From: Rhodothermales bacterium
GTDB taxonomy: Bacteria; Bacteroidota; Rhodothermia; Rhodothermales; UBA10348
Reading direction: 5' to 3'
Assembly: GCA_017643395.1 (NCBI GenBank)
Contig: JAEPNP010000001.1
Coordinates: 1,261,806-1,325,805, forward strand
DNA: 64,000 bases
Of this stretch, positions 1-9,426 are shown piece by piece. A program made the position numbers and the translations under genes. The notes under the pieces are model-generated. The model was not told where the DNA came from and made no database searches. It saw nothing but the letters and a program-made list of their open reading frames with translations. Every line of letters starts with the position of its first letter. Position 1 is the first letter of the stretch.

Positions 1-42
1 TTGGGGCTGGGGCGGAAGGTCCGTCGGGAGAATTGGCGCAGT

Positions 43-131
43 GGCAGAATACCCTCTGCCGCGTTGCCCCTCCTCCGAGTAGCTCCGCTACGCGTCGTCG
101 CGGCGCCTTGCGCCCGGCATTCCAACGACGC
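43..131. repeat. Cluster of nested inverted repeats upstream of atpD
   Basis: Three hairpin-forming elements sit close together. GGCAGA (43-48) pairs with TCTGCC (55-60). GTAGC (79-83) pairs with GCTAC (87-91) across a 3-nt loop. GCGTCGT (92-98) pairs with ACGACGC (125-131) and encloses a smaller GGCGC/GCGCC stem (102-106/110-114). There is no T tract and no credible ORF. The block may be the 3' end of an upstream transcript, a dispersed intergenic element or a structured leader of the atp operon. The remainder of 1-263 shows nothing else I can support. Confidence 0.45.
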
Positions 132-194
132 AGAATGAGGCACCGGCGTTTATTCAACGGGCCTTAACGATCTGGGACGAATGTTCACCGTTGA

Positions 195-1763
<1,569 letters not shown>

Positions 1764-1765
1764 TC

Positions 1766-2176
1766 ATGGCAGACGCTCTGCAGGTAGAAATCGTCTCGCC
1801 GGCAGGCAGCGTCTTTCGGGGCGCTGTTTCCGGCATCATCGCCCCGGGCGTTGAGGGCTCCTTTGAGGTTCTCAAGGACCATGCTCCGATGATCGCGGCC
1901 TTTGAGGTCGGCACGCTGAAGGTCAAGAACCAGAAGGGCGAGAGCTTTGAGTTCGTGACTTCTGGCGGTTTCGTCGAAGTGCTCAACAATCGTGTCACGG
2001 TTCTGGCCGAGTCGGCCGAGCCCGTCGGCGCGATCGATGTCGAGCGCGCCAAGGCGGCCGAGGAGCGGGCGCTGGAGCGCCTGGCCGAGTCCGGCTCCAC
2101 AGAAGAGAAAGAGAAGGCTGCTGCAGACCTGGAGCGGGCAAGAAACAGGCTGCGGGCAGCGATGGGCTCGGTTTAG
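1766..2176 (+). CDS. atpC: F1F0 ATP synthase subunit epsilon
   Basis: Epsilon subunit of the F1 central stalk, which couples rotation to catalysis and can inhibit ATP hydrolysis. The 136-aa product has the N-terminal beta-sandwich signature (LQVEIVSPAGSVFRG, APGVEGSFEVLKDHAPM) and a C-terminal helical hairpin rich in Ala, Glu and Arg. It starts 2 nt after the atpD stop and is followed 20 nt after its own stop by a strong intrinsic terminator, so atpDC ends here. Confidence 0.96.
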   Translation: MADALQVEIVSPAGSVFRGAVSGIIAPGVEGSFEVLKDHAPMIAAFEVGTLKVKNQKGESFEFVTSGGFVEVLNNRVTVLAESAEPVGAIDVERAKAAEERALERLAESGSTEEKEKAAADLERARNRLRAAMGSV

Positions 2177-2196
2177 TCCTGCCTGCTGAGAATATG

Positions 2197-2233
2197 AAGG
2201 CCGGGCGTCCGATGGGCGTCCGGCCTTTTCTTT
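2197..2233 (+). terminator. Rho-independent terminator of atpDC
   Basis: A 14-bp stem (2197-2210 with 2214-2227, two G-U pairs) has a 3-nt loop GAT and is followed by TTCTTT. It lies 20 nt after the atpC stop. Confidence 0.9.
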
Positions 2234-2310
2234 GAGCGGGACGCTCGGCGACCTGAGTGAGAACCTGCGTGTTTGCGGTAGCGGCACCCAGTAGCGTAAT
2301 TGACCGGGCA

Positions 2311-4995
2311 ATGCCCCCCGGTCTAGTAGGAGCTACCCTTTCCCGCTACCGCATTGAGGAAGAGCTCGGTCGCGGGGGCATGGGCGTGGTATACCGGGCC
2401 GTGGACACGCAGTTGGGTCGGTCCGTCGCGCTCAAGGTTCTCACGAAACCCGACGATCCGGAACGCCGCGAGCGTTTCCTCAGGGAGGCCAGATCGGGTG
2501 CAAGTCTGACCCACACAAACCTTGGTCGCATCTACGATGTCGGCCGCGCCTCGACGGAAGATGGCGCCGAGGAAATTGACTTCATCGCGATGGAGTTGAT
2601 CGAAGGTGAGACTCTGAAGGCGAGGCTTGAGCGGGGCACGCTCTCGACCGACGAGGCCGTTGGCGTGGCGATGGACGTGGCCCGCGGTTTGGCCGCGATT
2701 CATGCCTCGGGGATGATCCATCGGGACATCAAGCCGTCCAACCTGATGCTTCTTCCGGACGGCTCCGCGAAGGTCCTGGACTTCGGGTTGATGCGGATTG
2801 TTGACGGGGTCGATCACACCAGAACCGGGGTTATGGTGGGCACGGTGGCGTACTTCAGCCCTGAGCAGGCGCGCGGCGAGGCACCTGATCATCGAAGTGA
2901 CCTGTTCAGTCTTGGCGTCGTGATCTACGAAATGCTGACGGGGAAGCGGGCCTTCGCGTCGGCCTACGATCAGGCGGTGGTGTATCACATTCTGCATGAG
3001 GAGCCGCCGAGCCTTCATGACTTGCGCCCGGACCTGCCACATGCTGTGGTCGAGGTGGTGGAACGCCTGCTGCGCAAGTCTGCTGATGACCGCCACCAGT
3101 CGGCGGAGGCGGTGATTCGGGGGCTGGAAGCGGCGGTTGGAGGTCGAAGTGTCGCCGCCGCACCGGAGGCACCGGTTGCGAATCCAAGGGACACCCGTGC
3201 GGGAGTCACAAAGGTGGTGGCCCTGATTGTGGTCGTCGCGCTTACTGCCGTTGCATACGGACTGGCCACGAGAGAAGGGCAGACACCCGAGCCGGACTTG
3301 CCCTCGTATCGACCGATCGTGCTGGAAGCCATGGATCAGGCGCAGAATCTGAGGTTGTCCGGCGACCACCGATACCTGGCGTTTTCCGGGGCGGACACTT
3401 CCGGGCGAGCTGGATTGTTTGTGTACGATGCGGCGACGGGCGACAGGCACGGGGTGCACGACGGCGTGGTGTCGGATCCTGCAGACTTCTCGCCGAGCGG
3501 AACGCGCATCGCCTATGCCCCAGCCCAACAGGGCGTTTGGGTTGCCGATGCACTGGGTGGCAACCGCAGGCAGGTCGACCCGTCCGGCCGGCATCCTGTC
3601 TGGCTTGACGAGACGACACTACTGTACATGCGAGACCAGTGGGTGGGCCCTTCGACTCCAGGTCAGCACGGCCTCTGGAAGACCGAACTCGACACGGGAG
3701 AGAGTGCGCGACTGATCGCGGTCCCGGACTCCTCGATGTTTCGATATGTGCCCGGTGGAAAACTGGGAGACACAGGTCTCGCCTATGGACACGTCGAGCG
3801 GGTCAGATACCTCATCAGCGACTCGACGCACCTCTTCTTTCTGGATCCGATGTCGAAGGTGCTGACTCTTGGCGAGTCCGGGATCGCCCATCCCCGCATT
3901 GTCGGAAATCGCATCGTCTTTGAGACTGAAGTGGATGCCTCGGTGCGCACAGCCCTTCTGGATCTCCGTCGTGGGCGACTAATGGGTTCGTCCGAGGAGG
4001 TTGCCCGACCTGCACTGGGTTCGCTGGGTGGTGCGGCATGGAGCGTTAGCGCTCAGGGGGCCTTGTTGCTGGGTCCGACACGAATTCGAGAGCGTCGACC
4101 GACTCGCTTGTTCGAGGTGTTTCCCGGAGACAGCGTGAGGACCGTGCCGGTGCAGGCCGAATTCGGTCTCAGGGACGTCCCCTTTGATCTGCCTGCCGTC
4201 TCGCAAGACGGGCGCCGATTGGCATTCCAGGTGTCGAGCGCGATGGGTGAAGCCCCGAAGGTTCTGGTACTCGATCTCCGACTGGGGCTGATCACGATGG
4301 TTGGCGACAACCATGTTCATCCTCGTTGGACCCCCGAAGGAGGTGTGATGATGACGGCCCGTGCCAGCGGGACGTCGGTAGTCTGGGGCGACGGCGGTCT
4401 CATCGCAACAGCCCATCCTCCACTTGCCGCGCCATCCCCCGACGGGCGGTTTGTCGCCTACCAGGCCACCGCAGAGCCGGCAGAATCCGGAGACGCGTTC
4501 CCACGCATGAGCCGGGTTGTCTTGGCCATCAGAGACCTCGCTTCCGGCAGGGAGATGAACTTCCAACGGGTCGACAGCCGGCTTCAACGCTTCTGGCAGT
4601 TCTCGCCCGATTCGAGATTTGTTGCCTGGACGGTTTTTGAACGGGAGCAAACGCGAATCTGGGTGGCTTCCACCGACGGCAGCTTCCTGCAGCCGCTTCC
4701 GCTTGCTTCGGTCAACTTCCCGCATTGGGGGGCAGACGGGTATCTGTATTACTACCACGCCTCCGAGTCCGGGGAGCAGATCATGCGGCTCCCCGTAGCG
4801 ACGGAGCCCGGATTCAGGGTGCTGGGAGTCCCTGAAGACGTCGCATGGGGAGAAGGTGGGCTCAGATTGGCCACGGACCCGTCAGGAAGCCGACTGTTCG
4901 TGAGCGGGCGCAGGCTTGAGCTTGGCCCGCCTCCATCGAAGGACGGCGAGCAAGCGCTGCTCGTTGAGGACTGGATTCAGTCCAGAGGGTCCTGA
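2311..4995 (+). CDS. Transmembrane Ser/Thr protein kinase with C-terminal WD40/TolB-like propeller
   Basis: Hanks-type kinase followed by a predicted extracytoplasmic sensor propeller. From the ATG at 2311 it has 894 aa. The glycine loop is ELGRGGMGVVY, the VALK lysine is K42, the catalytic loop is HRDIKPSN (H137, D139), the DFG aspartate is D157 and the activation segment ends in SPEQ. A single membrane segment lies at about 299-320, followed by about 560 aa with repeated PD40-like strands such as LAFSG, IAYAP and FVAYQA. The frame stays open to a GTG at 2257, but family members begin 5-12 residues before the RYRIEEELG strand, which favours the ATG. It is a monocistronic unit between two terminators. 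Ligand and targets are unknown. Confidence 0.9.
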   Translation: MPPGLVGATLSRYRIEEELGRGGMGVVYRAVDTQLGRSVALKVLTKPDDPERRERFLREARSGASLTHTNLGRIYDVGRASTEDGAEEIDFIAMELIEGETLKARLERGTLSTDEAVGVAMDVARGLAAIHASGMIHRDIKPSNLMLLPDGSAKVLDFGLMRIVDGVDHTRTGVMVGTVAYFSPEQARGEAPDHRSDLFSLGVVIYEMLTGKRAFASAYDQAVVYHILHEEPPSLHDLRPDLPHAVVEVVERLLRKSADDRHQSAEAVIRGLEAAVGGRSVAAAPEAPVANPRDTRAGVTKVVALIVVVALTAVAYGLATREGQTPEPDLPSYRPIVLEAMDQAQNLRLSGDHRYLAFSGADTSGRAGLFVYDAATGDRHGVHDGVVSDPADFSPSGTRIAYAPAQQGVWVADALGGNRRQVDPSGRHPVWLDETTLLYMRDQWVGPSTPGQHGLWKTELDTGESARLIAVPDSSMFRYVPGGKLGDTGLAYGHVERVRYLISDSTHLFFLDPMSKVLTLGESGIAHPRIVGNRIVFETEVDASVRTALLDLRRGRLMGSSEEVARPALGSLGGAAWSVSAQGALLLGPTRIRERRPTRLFEVFPGDSVRTVPVQAEFGLRDVPFDLPAVSQDGRRLAFQVSSAMGEAPKVLVLDLRLGLITMVGDNHVHPRWTPEGGVMMTARASGTSVVWGDGGLIATAHPPLAAPSPDGRFVAYQATAEPAESGDAFPRMSRVVLAIRDLASGREMNFQRVDSRLQRFWQFSPDSRFVAWTVFEREQTRIWVASTDGSFLQPLPLASVNFPHWGADGYLYYYHASESGEQIMRLPVATEPGFRVLGVPEDVAWGEGGLRLATDPSGSRLFVSGRRLELGPPPSKDGEQALLVEDWIQSRGS

Positions 4996-5184
4996 GCGTT
5001 CTTAGGACGGAGTCCTGGACCAGCGGCGCAAGTGGATCCTGCCAAAAAAATCGCAGCGGCGTGACCTGATCGTCTTGGGAATGTCGTGATAGGGGTGAGG
5101 GGCCCGGACTCGTTTCCAGGTCCTCCCCGAGTTCCGACTAGGAAGACGCATCAGCCTGTAGCCCCATTCGGGCTGACCTTCCTG

Positions 5185-5219
5185 CAGGTCCGGCGCCATC
5201 GGCGTCGGACCTGTGTTTT
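5185..5219. terminator. Terminator between two convergent kinase genes
   Basis: A 13-bp stem (5185-5197 with 5201-5213, one G-U pair) has loop ATC and is followed by TGTTTTA. It ends the plus-strand kinase and also overlaps the 3' end of the minus-strand kinase. The rest of 4996-5217 shows no gene. Confidence 0.85.
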
Positions 5220-6219
5220 ATGATCCCTGCCCGAGCAGGCTCGGAAGCAATTCCAGCCCGGCTAGTCGCTTCTCTTTCTCCTTTACGAGCATGCGGCTGA
5301 CGGCCGATTGGAGCTCGCGGGGCACGCTCGCAGGCAACGAATCGGGATTCTCCTCAAGGATGGCCCTGGCCACTTCGTGCGCCGCGACCTCACCAAACGG
5401 CCTCGTTCCTGCCAACATCTCGAACGCAACGACACCGAGAGACCATATGTCGGTCCGCCAATCCACCGACTGAGCCCGGAGTTGCTCCGGACTCATGTAG
5501 GCCGCGGTGCCCAGGACTGTGCCCGTGGCGGTGAGCCTGCTCGCATCCATGAGTCTCGCCAACCCGAAATCCAGAATGATCGGCCCCGTCGGAGTGAGCA
5601 TGATATTCCCAGGCTTGACATCTCTGTGCACGATGCCAACCTGATGCGCAGCAAGCAGGCCCTCCGCGCAAACCATCAGAACTTCGATGGCCTCTGCGAG
5701 GGGAAGTGGGCCCCGACGCAACCGCTCCCGCAGGGTTTCTCCGCCGTAAAGCGGCATAACCACAAACAGAGACCCATCCTCTGTCAGGCCTGTTTCGAGC
5801 ACCTTGCAGAGTGCGGGGTGTTGGAGGCGAGAGGTGACGCCGGCCTCTCGCTCAAAGCGAGCCCGGGTGTTCGCGTCACCGGCCAGATGTGGCGGTTGCA
5901 CCTTGATCGCGACCGCATCGCCCGTTCCTGAACGCGCCCGGAGAACGACGCCCATCCCACCTTCTGCAATGATCGACTCGGTTTCGTATCCCTCGTAGCG
6001 TTTCTGCAGTAGAGAGTCGTTGATGAGGGAGACGCTGTCCAGAGCGCCGTGGACCTGATCCAGAAAGTCCGGACCCTGCTCGTGATAGCGCAGCAATGAC
6101 GCGAGTTCGTCGCGGAGTGCCTGATCTCCCCGGCAGGCCTCGTCAAGAAATGCGGCGCGACCTGATGCCGGCAGAGAGAGGGCGTCCCCGAAGAGCTGTT
6201 TGAGCAACGAGGGTCTCAC
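5218..6219 (-). CDS. Soluble Ser/Thr protein kinase coupled to an ECF sigma factor
   Basis: A 333-aa Hanks-type kinase. Residues 1-60 carry the helical leader with FLDEACRGDQALRDELASLL that often precedes such kinases in sigma/kinase pairs. The kinase domain then shows EGGMGVVLRA, the VAIK lysine K106, HRDVKPGN (D200, K202), DFG (D217) and SPEQ. It stops right after the kinase domain, with no membrane segment and no sensor or TPR tail. I chose the GTG at 6219 because it overlaps the sigma-factor stop as GTGA, which indicates translational coupling; an ATG at 6288 in the same frame would overlap the sigma gene by 73 nt. By analogy with known ECF/STPK pairs it may phosphorylate and activate the sigma factor (inference). 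Confidence 0.9.
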   Translation of the reverse strand: MRPSLLKQLFGDALSLPASGRAAFLDEACRGDQALRDELASLLRYHEQGPDFLDQVHGALDSVSLINDSLLQKRYEGYETESIIAEGGMGVVLRARSGTGDAVAIKVQPPHLAGDANTRARFEREAGVTSRLQHPALCKVLETGLTEDGSLFVVMPLYGGETLRERLRRGPLPLAEAIEVLMVCAEGLLAAHQVGIVHRDVKPGNIMLTPTGPIILDFGLARLMDASRLTATGTVLGTAAYMSPEQLRAQSVDWRTDIWSLGVVAFEMLAGTRPFGEVAAHEVARAILEENPDSLPASVPRELQSAVSRMLVKEKEKRLAGLELLPSLLGQGS

Positions 6220-6926
6220 CGCGGATGGTCGCGGTGCGGGTCGCCCTCTGAGAGCTCCCTTCGCAGCCAGGCCTGAGCCAGGGTCCAATCGCGCTTGACG
6301 GTGCTCTCGGAGAGTCCGGTTGCTGTGGCGATGTCGGGGATCGTCATCTCACCGAAGAACCGACACTCCACGATGAGTGCGGCACGCGGATCTTCCCGGG
6401 CAAGGCACTCCAGGGCTTCGTGCAGGTCCAGAAGCCCCTGGGCCTTTTCCTCCATCGGAACCGAGACGCCTCCGCGCGCAACCAATTCCTCCAGCGACAA
6501 GCGAGGCACGTCGCCACCGCGTTTTTCGGCTCTGCGCCTCCTGGCATGGTCCGTCAATATGTGTCGCATGGCTTTGGCGGCGACGGCCATAAAGTGGGCT
6601 CTGGACTCCCACGAGGCCTCTTGTCGACCGGCCAACTTCAGATACGCCTCGTGTACCAGCGCCGTTGTATTCAGGGTCAGGTCACCCTGCCATTTCTTCC
6701 GCTGGAAGCCTGCCTGGCGATGCAGTTCGTCATACACGAGCCGGTACAGCTCGTCAATGCGAGAGCGGTCTCCCTGACGGGTCGCCTCGAGCAGGTCGGC
6801 AATTAACTGATCGTTTTCGGTGCCCACGGGTGGGGGGGAGGGCTTCCCGAAAGGAACAGTACCGGCGAGGCAGGACGCAAGTCGGGCGGGATCCAGGGTC
6901 TCCGGCGAACACAGCCAACGAGCCAT
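6216..6926 (-). CDS. ECF-type RNA polymerase sigma factor (sigma-70 TIGR02999-like)
   Basis: Extracytoplasmic-function sigma factor of the subgroup with the ALVHEAYLKL and RAHFMAVAAKAMRHIL signatures. The region 2 motif is near residues 55-125, and region 4 (IPDIATATGLSESTVKRDW) is near 190-220. The listed start gives 236 aa; the first 33 residues are not typical, and a GTG at 6827 would give a more usual 203 aa. It overlaps the downstream kinase gene by 4 nt. No anti-sigma factor gene lies next to it, so the coupled kinase is the likely regulator. A 24-bp perfect palindrome lies just upstream. Confidence 0.92.
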   Translation of the reverse strand: MARWLCSPETLDPARLASCLAGTVPFGKPSPPPVGTENDQLIADLLEATRQGDRSRIDELYRLVYDELHRQAGFQRKKWQGDLTLNTTALVHEAYLKLAGRQEASWESRAHFMAVAAKAMRHILTDHARRRRAEKRGGDVPRLSLEELVARGGVSVPMEEKAQGLLDLHEALECLAREDPRAALIVECRFFGEMTIPDIATATGLSESTVKRDWTLAQAWLRRELSEGDPHRDHPR

Positions 6927-6927
6927 T

Positions 6928-6951
6928 CAGGCTGACGAATTCGTCAGCCTG
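6928..6951. promoter_or_regulatory. 24-bp perfect palindrome in the sigma-factor/7016 divergent region
   Basis: The half-site CAGGCTGACGAA is followed directly by its exact reverse complement, centred on GAATTC. It lies between the minus-strand ECF sigma gene and the plus-strand gene at 7016. Position and perfection suggest an operator for a dimeric regulator; a hairpin in the sigma-factor leader is the alternative. Confidence 0.6.
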
Positions 6952-7015
6952 GAACCCGAGTGAGTGGGTCTATAGCCTCCAATCCGTGTACAATTGAGGT
7001 ATCCAGCCAGCAGCC

Positions 7016-7702
7016 ATGCACGACGCAGTTCGGACGATGTCGATTCTCCTGGTCTCCCTCGCGGCGACATGCGATCCGGCGTTGATCACGAGTGACGAAC
7101 AGGTTGCTGAGCACCCTCCTCAGCGCAATGGATGCAGCCTGATTAATCTCGAATCGTGCATCCTCGACGAGCACATGTCTTGGTGGCCGATTCGTGCCGA
7201 CACGGTCTGGACGTTTGACGAGGTCTACCAGGACTCTGGTTTGCAGCGAGTGGTACGAGGCCAGGGGCTCGCCACTTGGCAGGTCGGGACGGAGAGCTGG
7301 AACGCTTTGCCAGTAGGGGACAGCCTCGTCGTGGCCAAGTCGTTCGACCTTGTCGAGCTCAGAAGGGGTACCTTTTCCGGGTCAATGACGTCCGGGCCGT
7401 TCGAAGGCACGTATGACGAGTCGAACGAAATTCGACTGGACTGGTACTTCGTTGAGCCGGATTCTGGGCGATACGCCCTGGGTTTTGTCGGCCGGGATTT
7501 CGGCGCCACGCTGTTTCACTTCAGAATTCCGCCATCCGTTGACTCAGCGGCGGTGGCAGAGGGCAAGCCCGATGGCAACGGCAACAACCTGGCTCCAAGC
7601 TTCGGGGGAGAGGTCGTTCTGCTACACGGACTCGGAGTCAGTTCACTCACGACGGTTCAAGGCGTCAAATATTCCACGCGCAGAACTTTGAATCGCAGGT
7701 AG
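7016..7702 (+). CDS. Exported protein of unknown function
   Basis: I do not recognise this 228-aa protein. It begins with a short hydrophobic segment (ILLVSLAATC) ending in a cysteine, a weak lipobox with Thr at -1, so it may be a lipoprotein. The rest is soluble, acidic and rich in Trp and Asp, with alternating polar and hydrophobic residues that suggest beta strands. A -7-like TACAATTG lies at 6989-6996, a one-base mismatch to TAnnTTTG. It is divergent from the ECF sigma gene and separated from it by the 24-bp palindrome. Confidence 0.65.
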   Translation: MHDAVRTMSILLVSLAATCDPALITSDEQVAEHPPQRNGCSLINLESCILDEHMSWWPIRADTVWTFDEVYQDSGLQRVVRGQGLATWQVGTESWNALPVGDSLVVAKSFDLVELRRGTFSGSMTSGPFEGTYDESNEIRLDWYFVEPDSGRYALGFVGRDFGATLFHFRIPPSVDSAAVAEGKPDGNGNNLAPSFGGEVVLLHGLGVSSLTTVQGVKYSTRRTLNRR

Positions 7703-7739
7703 ACCCGACAGCGCAGCCCAACGGACCCTGTAACCGCCC

Positions 7740-8348
7740 CTACTGCCGCGGGCTGCAGGTAATCCCCCGCATCGGGGACACCTCTCCCGAGTCCAACAGG
7801 AGCCCCGCCACCTGCTCATAACCCACGCCCAGACCCTGGGCCTCAAAGTCCTCCGCGCAGACCGCATCGGCCGGTGGGTCGATGGGCTGGTAGAAGATCA
7901 GAATCCGGCCGGAGACGGCAAGTTCTTCATGCTGGTACGGCCCGTCGTACAGCACCTCCCCGGACGGGAGGCGGTGCACGACCATTTCCCGTCCATCTGG
8001 AGCCGTGCCCCGGTCCACCACCAGCACATTGCCGTGCACGCCGACAAAGAACTCGTCCTCGGCCATCTGCCTGACCCACCTGGCGCCGGCTCTGTTAGGG
8101 GGACACTGGTCCGCCGTGCCGATCAGCAGGACACCATCGCCCTCGCGCACGGACCATGTCGGGCTGACCCAGCAGGCGCCGACCTGGGAGACCGGGTCCC
8201 CCGCAATCAACCCACCGTCCGGCATTAGCAGGCGCGGGCTGTAGGCAGGAATGGCCGGAGTAGCGCCCTCGTCAGGGGGCGAGTCAACAGAGGGTTCGGG
8301 TTGCGCGCAGGCAGCAACAAGCACCAAGAGCAGCAGGCAGCGTGTCAT
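7740..8348 (-). CDS. Lipoprotein of unknown function
   Basis: The 202-aa product has a clear type II signal peptide: MTRC, a leucine-rich core, then lipobox LVAAC with the cysteine near residue 14. A Pro/Ser/Glu-rich linker and a globular domain with several Gly-Asp turns and two late cysteines follow. No family is recognised. The next gene upstream on the same strand (8356-8712) is 7 nt away, so the two probably form an operon. Confidence 0.75.
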   Translation of the reverse strand: MTRCLLLLVLVAACAQPEPSVDSPPDEGATPAIPAYSPRLLMPDGGLIAGDPVSQVGACWVSPTWSVREGDGVLLIGTADQCPPNRAGARWVRQMAEDEFFVGVHGNVLVVDRGTAPDGREMVVHRLPSGEVLYDGPYQHEELAVSGRILIFYQPIDPPADAVCAEDFEAQGLGVGYEQVAGLLLDSGEVSPMRGITCSPRQ

Positions 8349-8355
8349 TCGCGAT

Positions 8356-8712
8356 CTATTTCTTCTTCTTGGTAGGCTTCGGCGGCAGACTGGTCACAAA
8401 CTCATAACTCGCCGCGAGCCACGGCGCCAGCTCTTCCGTGCGCTCCAATAGATCTTCCGGCACCACCACATAGTCCTTCATGGTCGAACCGTAGGACGTG
8501 AAAGGACCGCTTTCGTACTGCTCTCGGAAGCGGGTCTGGTCTTCCCTGGACAGTCTGATTCCAAACCGTGCCTCGGTGGAAAACATCGTAAACATGTGCC
8601 CATTGACCGAGGTGTAGAGCAGGTTCTTTCCCTTTCGCTCCGCGTCGGGGTGAGTGGCCAGAAGCGCGTCATAAAGCGCCTTCTTGGCATCAGAAACGGG
8701 GGTCTTCTTCAT
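8356..8712 (-). CDS. TfoX N-terminal-like domain protein
   Basis: The 118-aa cytoplasmic protein has the pattern HMFTMFSTEARFGIRLS, then ESGPFTSYG and MKDYVVVPEDLL, which resembles the TfoX/Sxy N-terminal domain family (about 100 aa). It ends in a Lys tail. Sxy regulates competence in gamma-proteobacteria, but stand-alone TfoX_N proteins elsewhere have no fixed role. It is the first gene of a two-gene unit with the lipoprotein at 7740-8348. Confidence 0.6.
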   Translation of the reverse strand: MKKTPVSDAKKALYDALLATHPDAERKGKNLLYTSVNGHMFTMFSTEARFGIRLSREDQTRFREQYESGPFTSYGSTMKDYVVVPEDLLERTEELAPWLAASYEFVTSLPPKPTKKKK

Positions 8713-8776
8713 GGCGATGGGTCTTCGGCAGACTTCAAACTACGTCAGCACGAAACCGGAATGACCCGATGGCGAC

Positions 8777-8817
8777 AAGGAATGCGTGGTAAAGGGTGAA
8801 TCACCCACGCATTCCTT
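8777..8817. promoter_or_regulatory. Perfect 13-bp inverted repeat in a divergent promoter region
   Basis: AAGGAATGCGTGG (8777-8789) is matched exactly by its reverse complement at 8805-8817. A second perfect 6-bp inverted repeat, GGGTGA/TCACCC, sits inside and overlaps the right arm. The element ends 24 nt before the start codon at 8842 and also faces the gene starting at 8712. Confidence 0.6.
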
Positions 8818-8841
8818 ACAACCCCACCTCAAGAGGCTACC

Positions 8842-9324
8842 ATGAAACGCACCCATTACAACCTCATCGCGACGTTGGTGATTGCGACAGCGATTGCGCC
8901 GGCCACCAGCGCCCAACCGCATCTGCCCGACGAAACCGCGACCTTCACGATCCCGCCCGCCAAGATCGCCCAAATGAGCTCGTCCCAGTGGGACGCATTC
9001 GGAAAGCGGATTTCTCGCGCCCTGACTGCTCAAAACGCCGGTGTTCGGGAAGCCGCCATGCGCGGTGTCATCCAGTACGCCACCCACATCAGCTTTGACC
9101 GTCGCGCCATCATTTCGCTGGCCCGGACCTATCGCAATGACGAGAACGACAACCGGCGTCGCATGGCGGTGGTCGCCCTCGCAGCTACGGAGGATGCCTG
9201 GGCACTCGACTATCTGGAGCGCTCCCTGCCATTCGAACGCTCCACACCCGTCCGTCACACGGTTGCTGCCGCCCTGGTCGAGGCCGGCATAATCGGCCTG
9301 GGACCGGCCCGGTCGTCCAACTGA
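8842..9324 (+). CDS. Exported HEAT-repeat-like protein
   Basis: The 160-aa product has a signal peptide (MKRTHYNLIATLVIATAIAP, cleavage near TSAQ). Residues 55-150 form amphipathic helical pairs such as VREAAMRGVIQYA and RRMAVVALAATEDAWAL, typical of HEAT or PBS-lyase repeats. Such small periplasmic HEAT proteins often lie beside regulators, where their role is unknown. A stem-loop follows at 9353-9379. Confidence 0.6.
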   Translation: MKRTHYNLIATLVIATAIAPATSAQPHLPDETATFTIPPAKIAQMSSSQWDAFGKRISRALTAQNAGVREAAMRGVIQYATHISFDRRAIISLARTYRNDENDNRRRMAVVALAATEDAWALDYLERSLPFERSTPVRHTVAAALVEAGIIGLGPARSSN

Positions 9325-9352
9325 GCCTCCCAAGATCCAGAGCTTCCTCCCA

Positions 9353-9379
9353 ACCCGGCATGCCCCAGGCGTGCCGGGT
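9353..9379 (+). terminator. Possible terminator hairpin
   Basis: ACCCGGCA (9353-9360) pairs with TGCCGGGT (9372-9379) across an 11-nt loop. The following CGTCTGGTTT is only moderately T-rich, so termination is uncertain. Confidence 0.45.
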
Positions 9380-9426
9380 CGTCTGGTTTCAGGGCCGTAG
9401 GGTCGCGCAAGAAGTATCTTCGCTGC

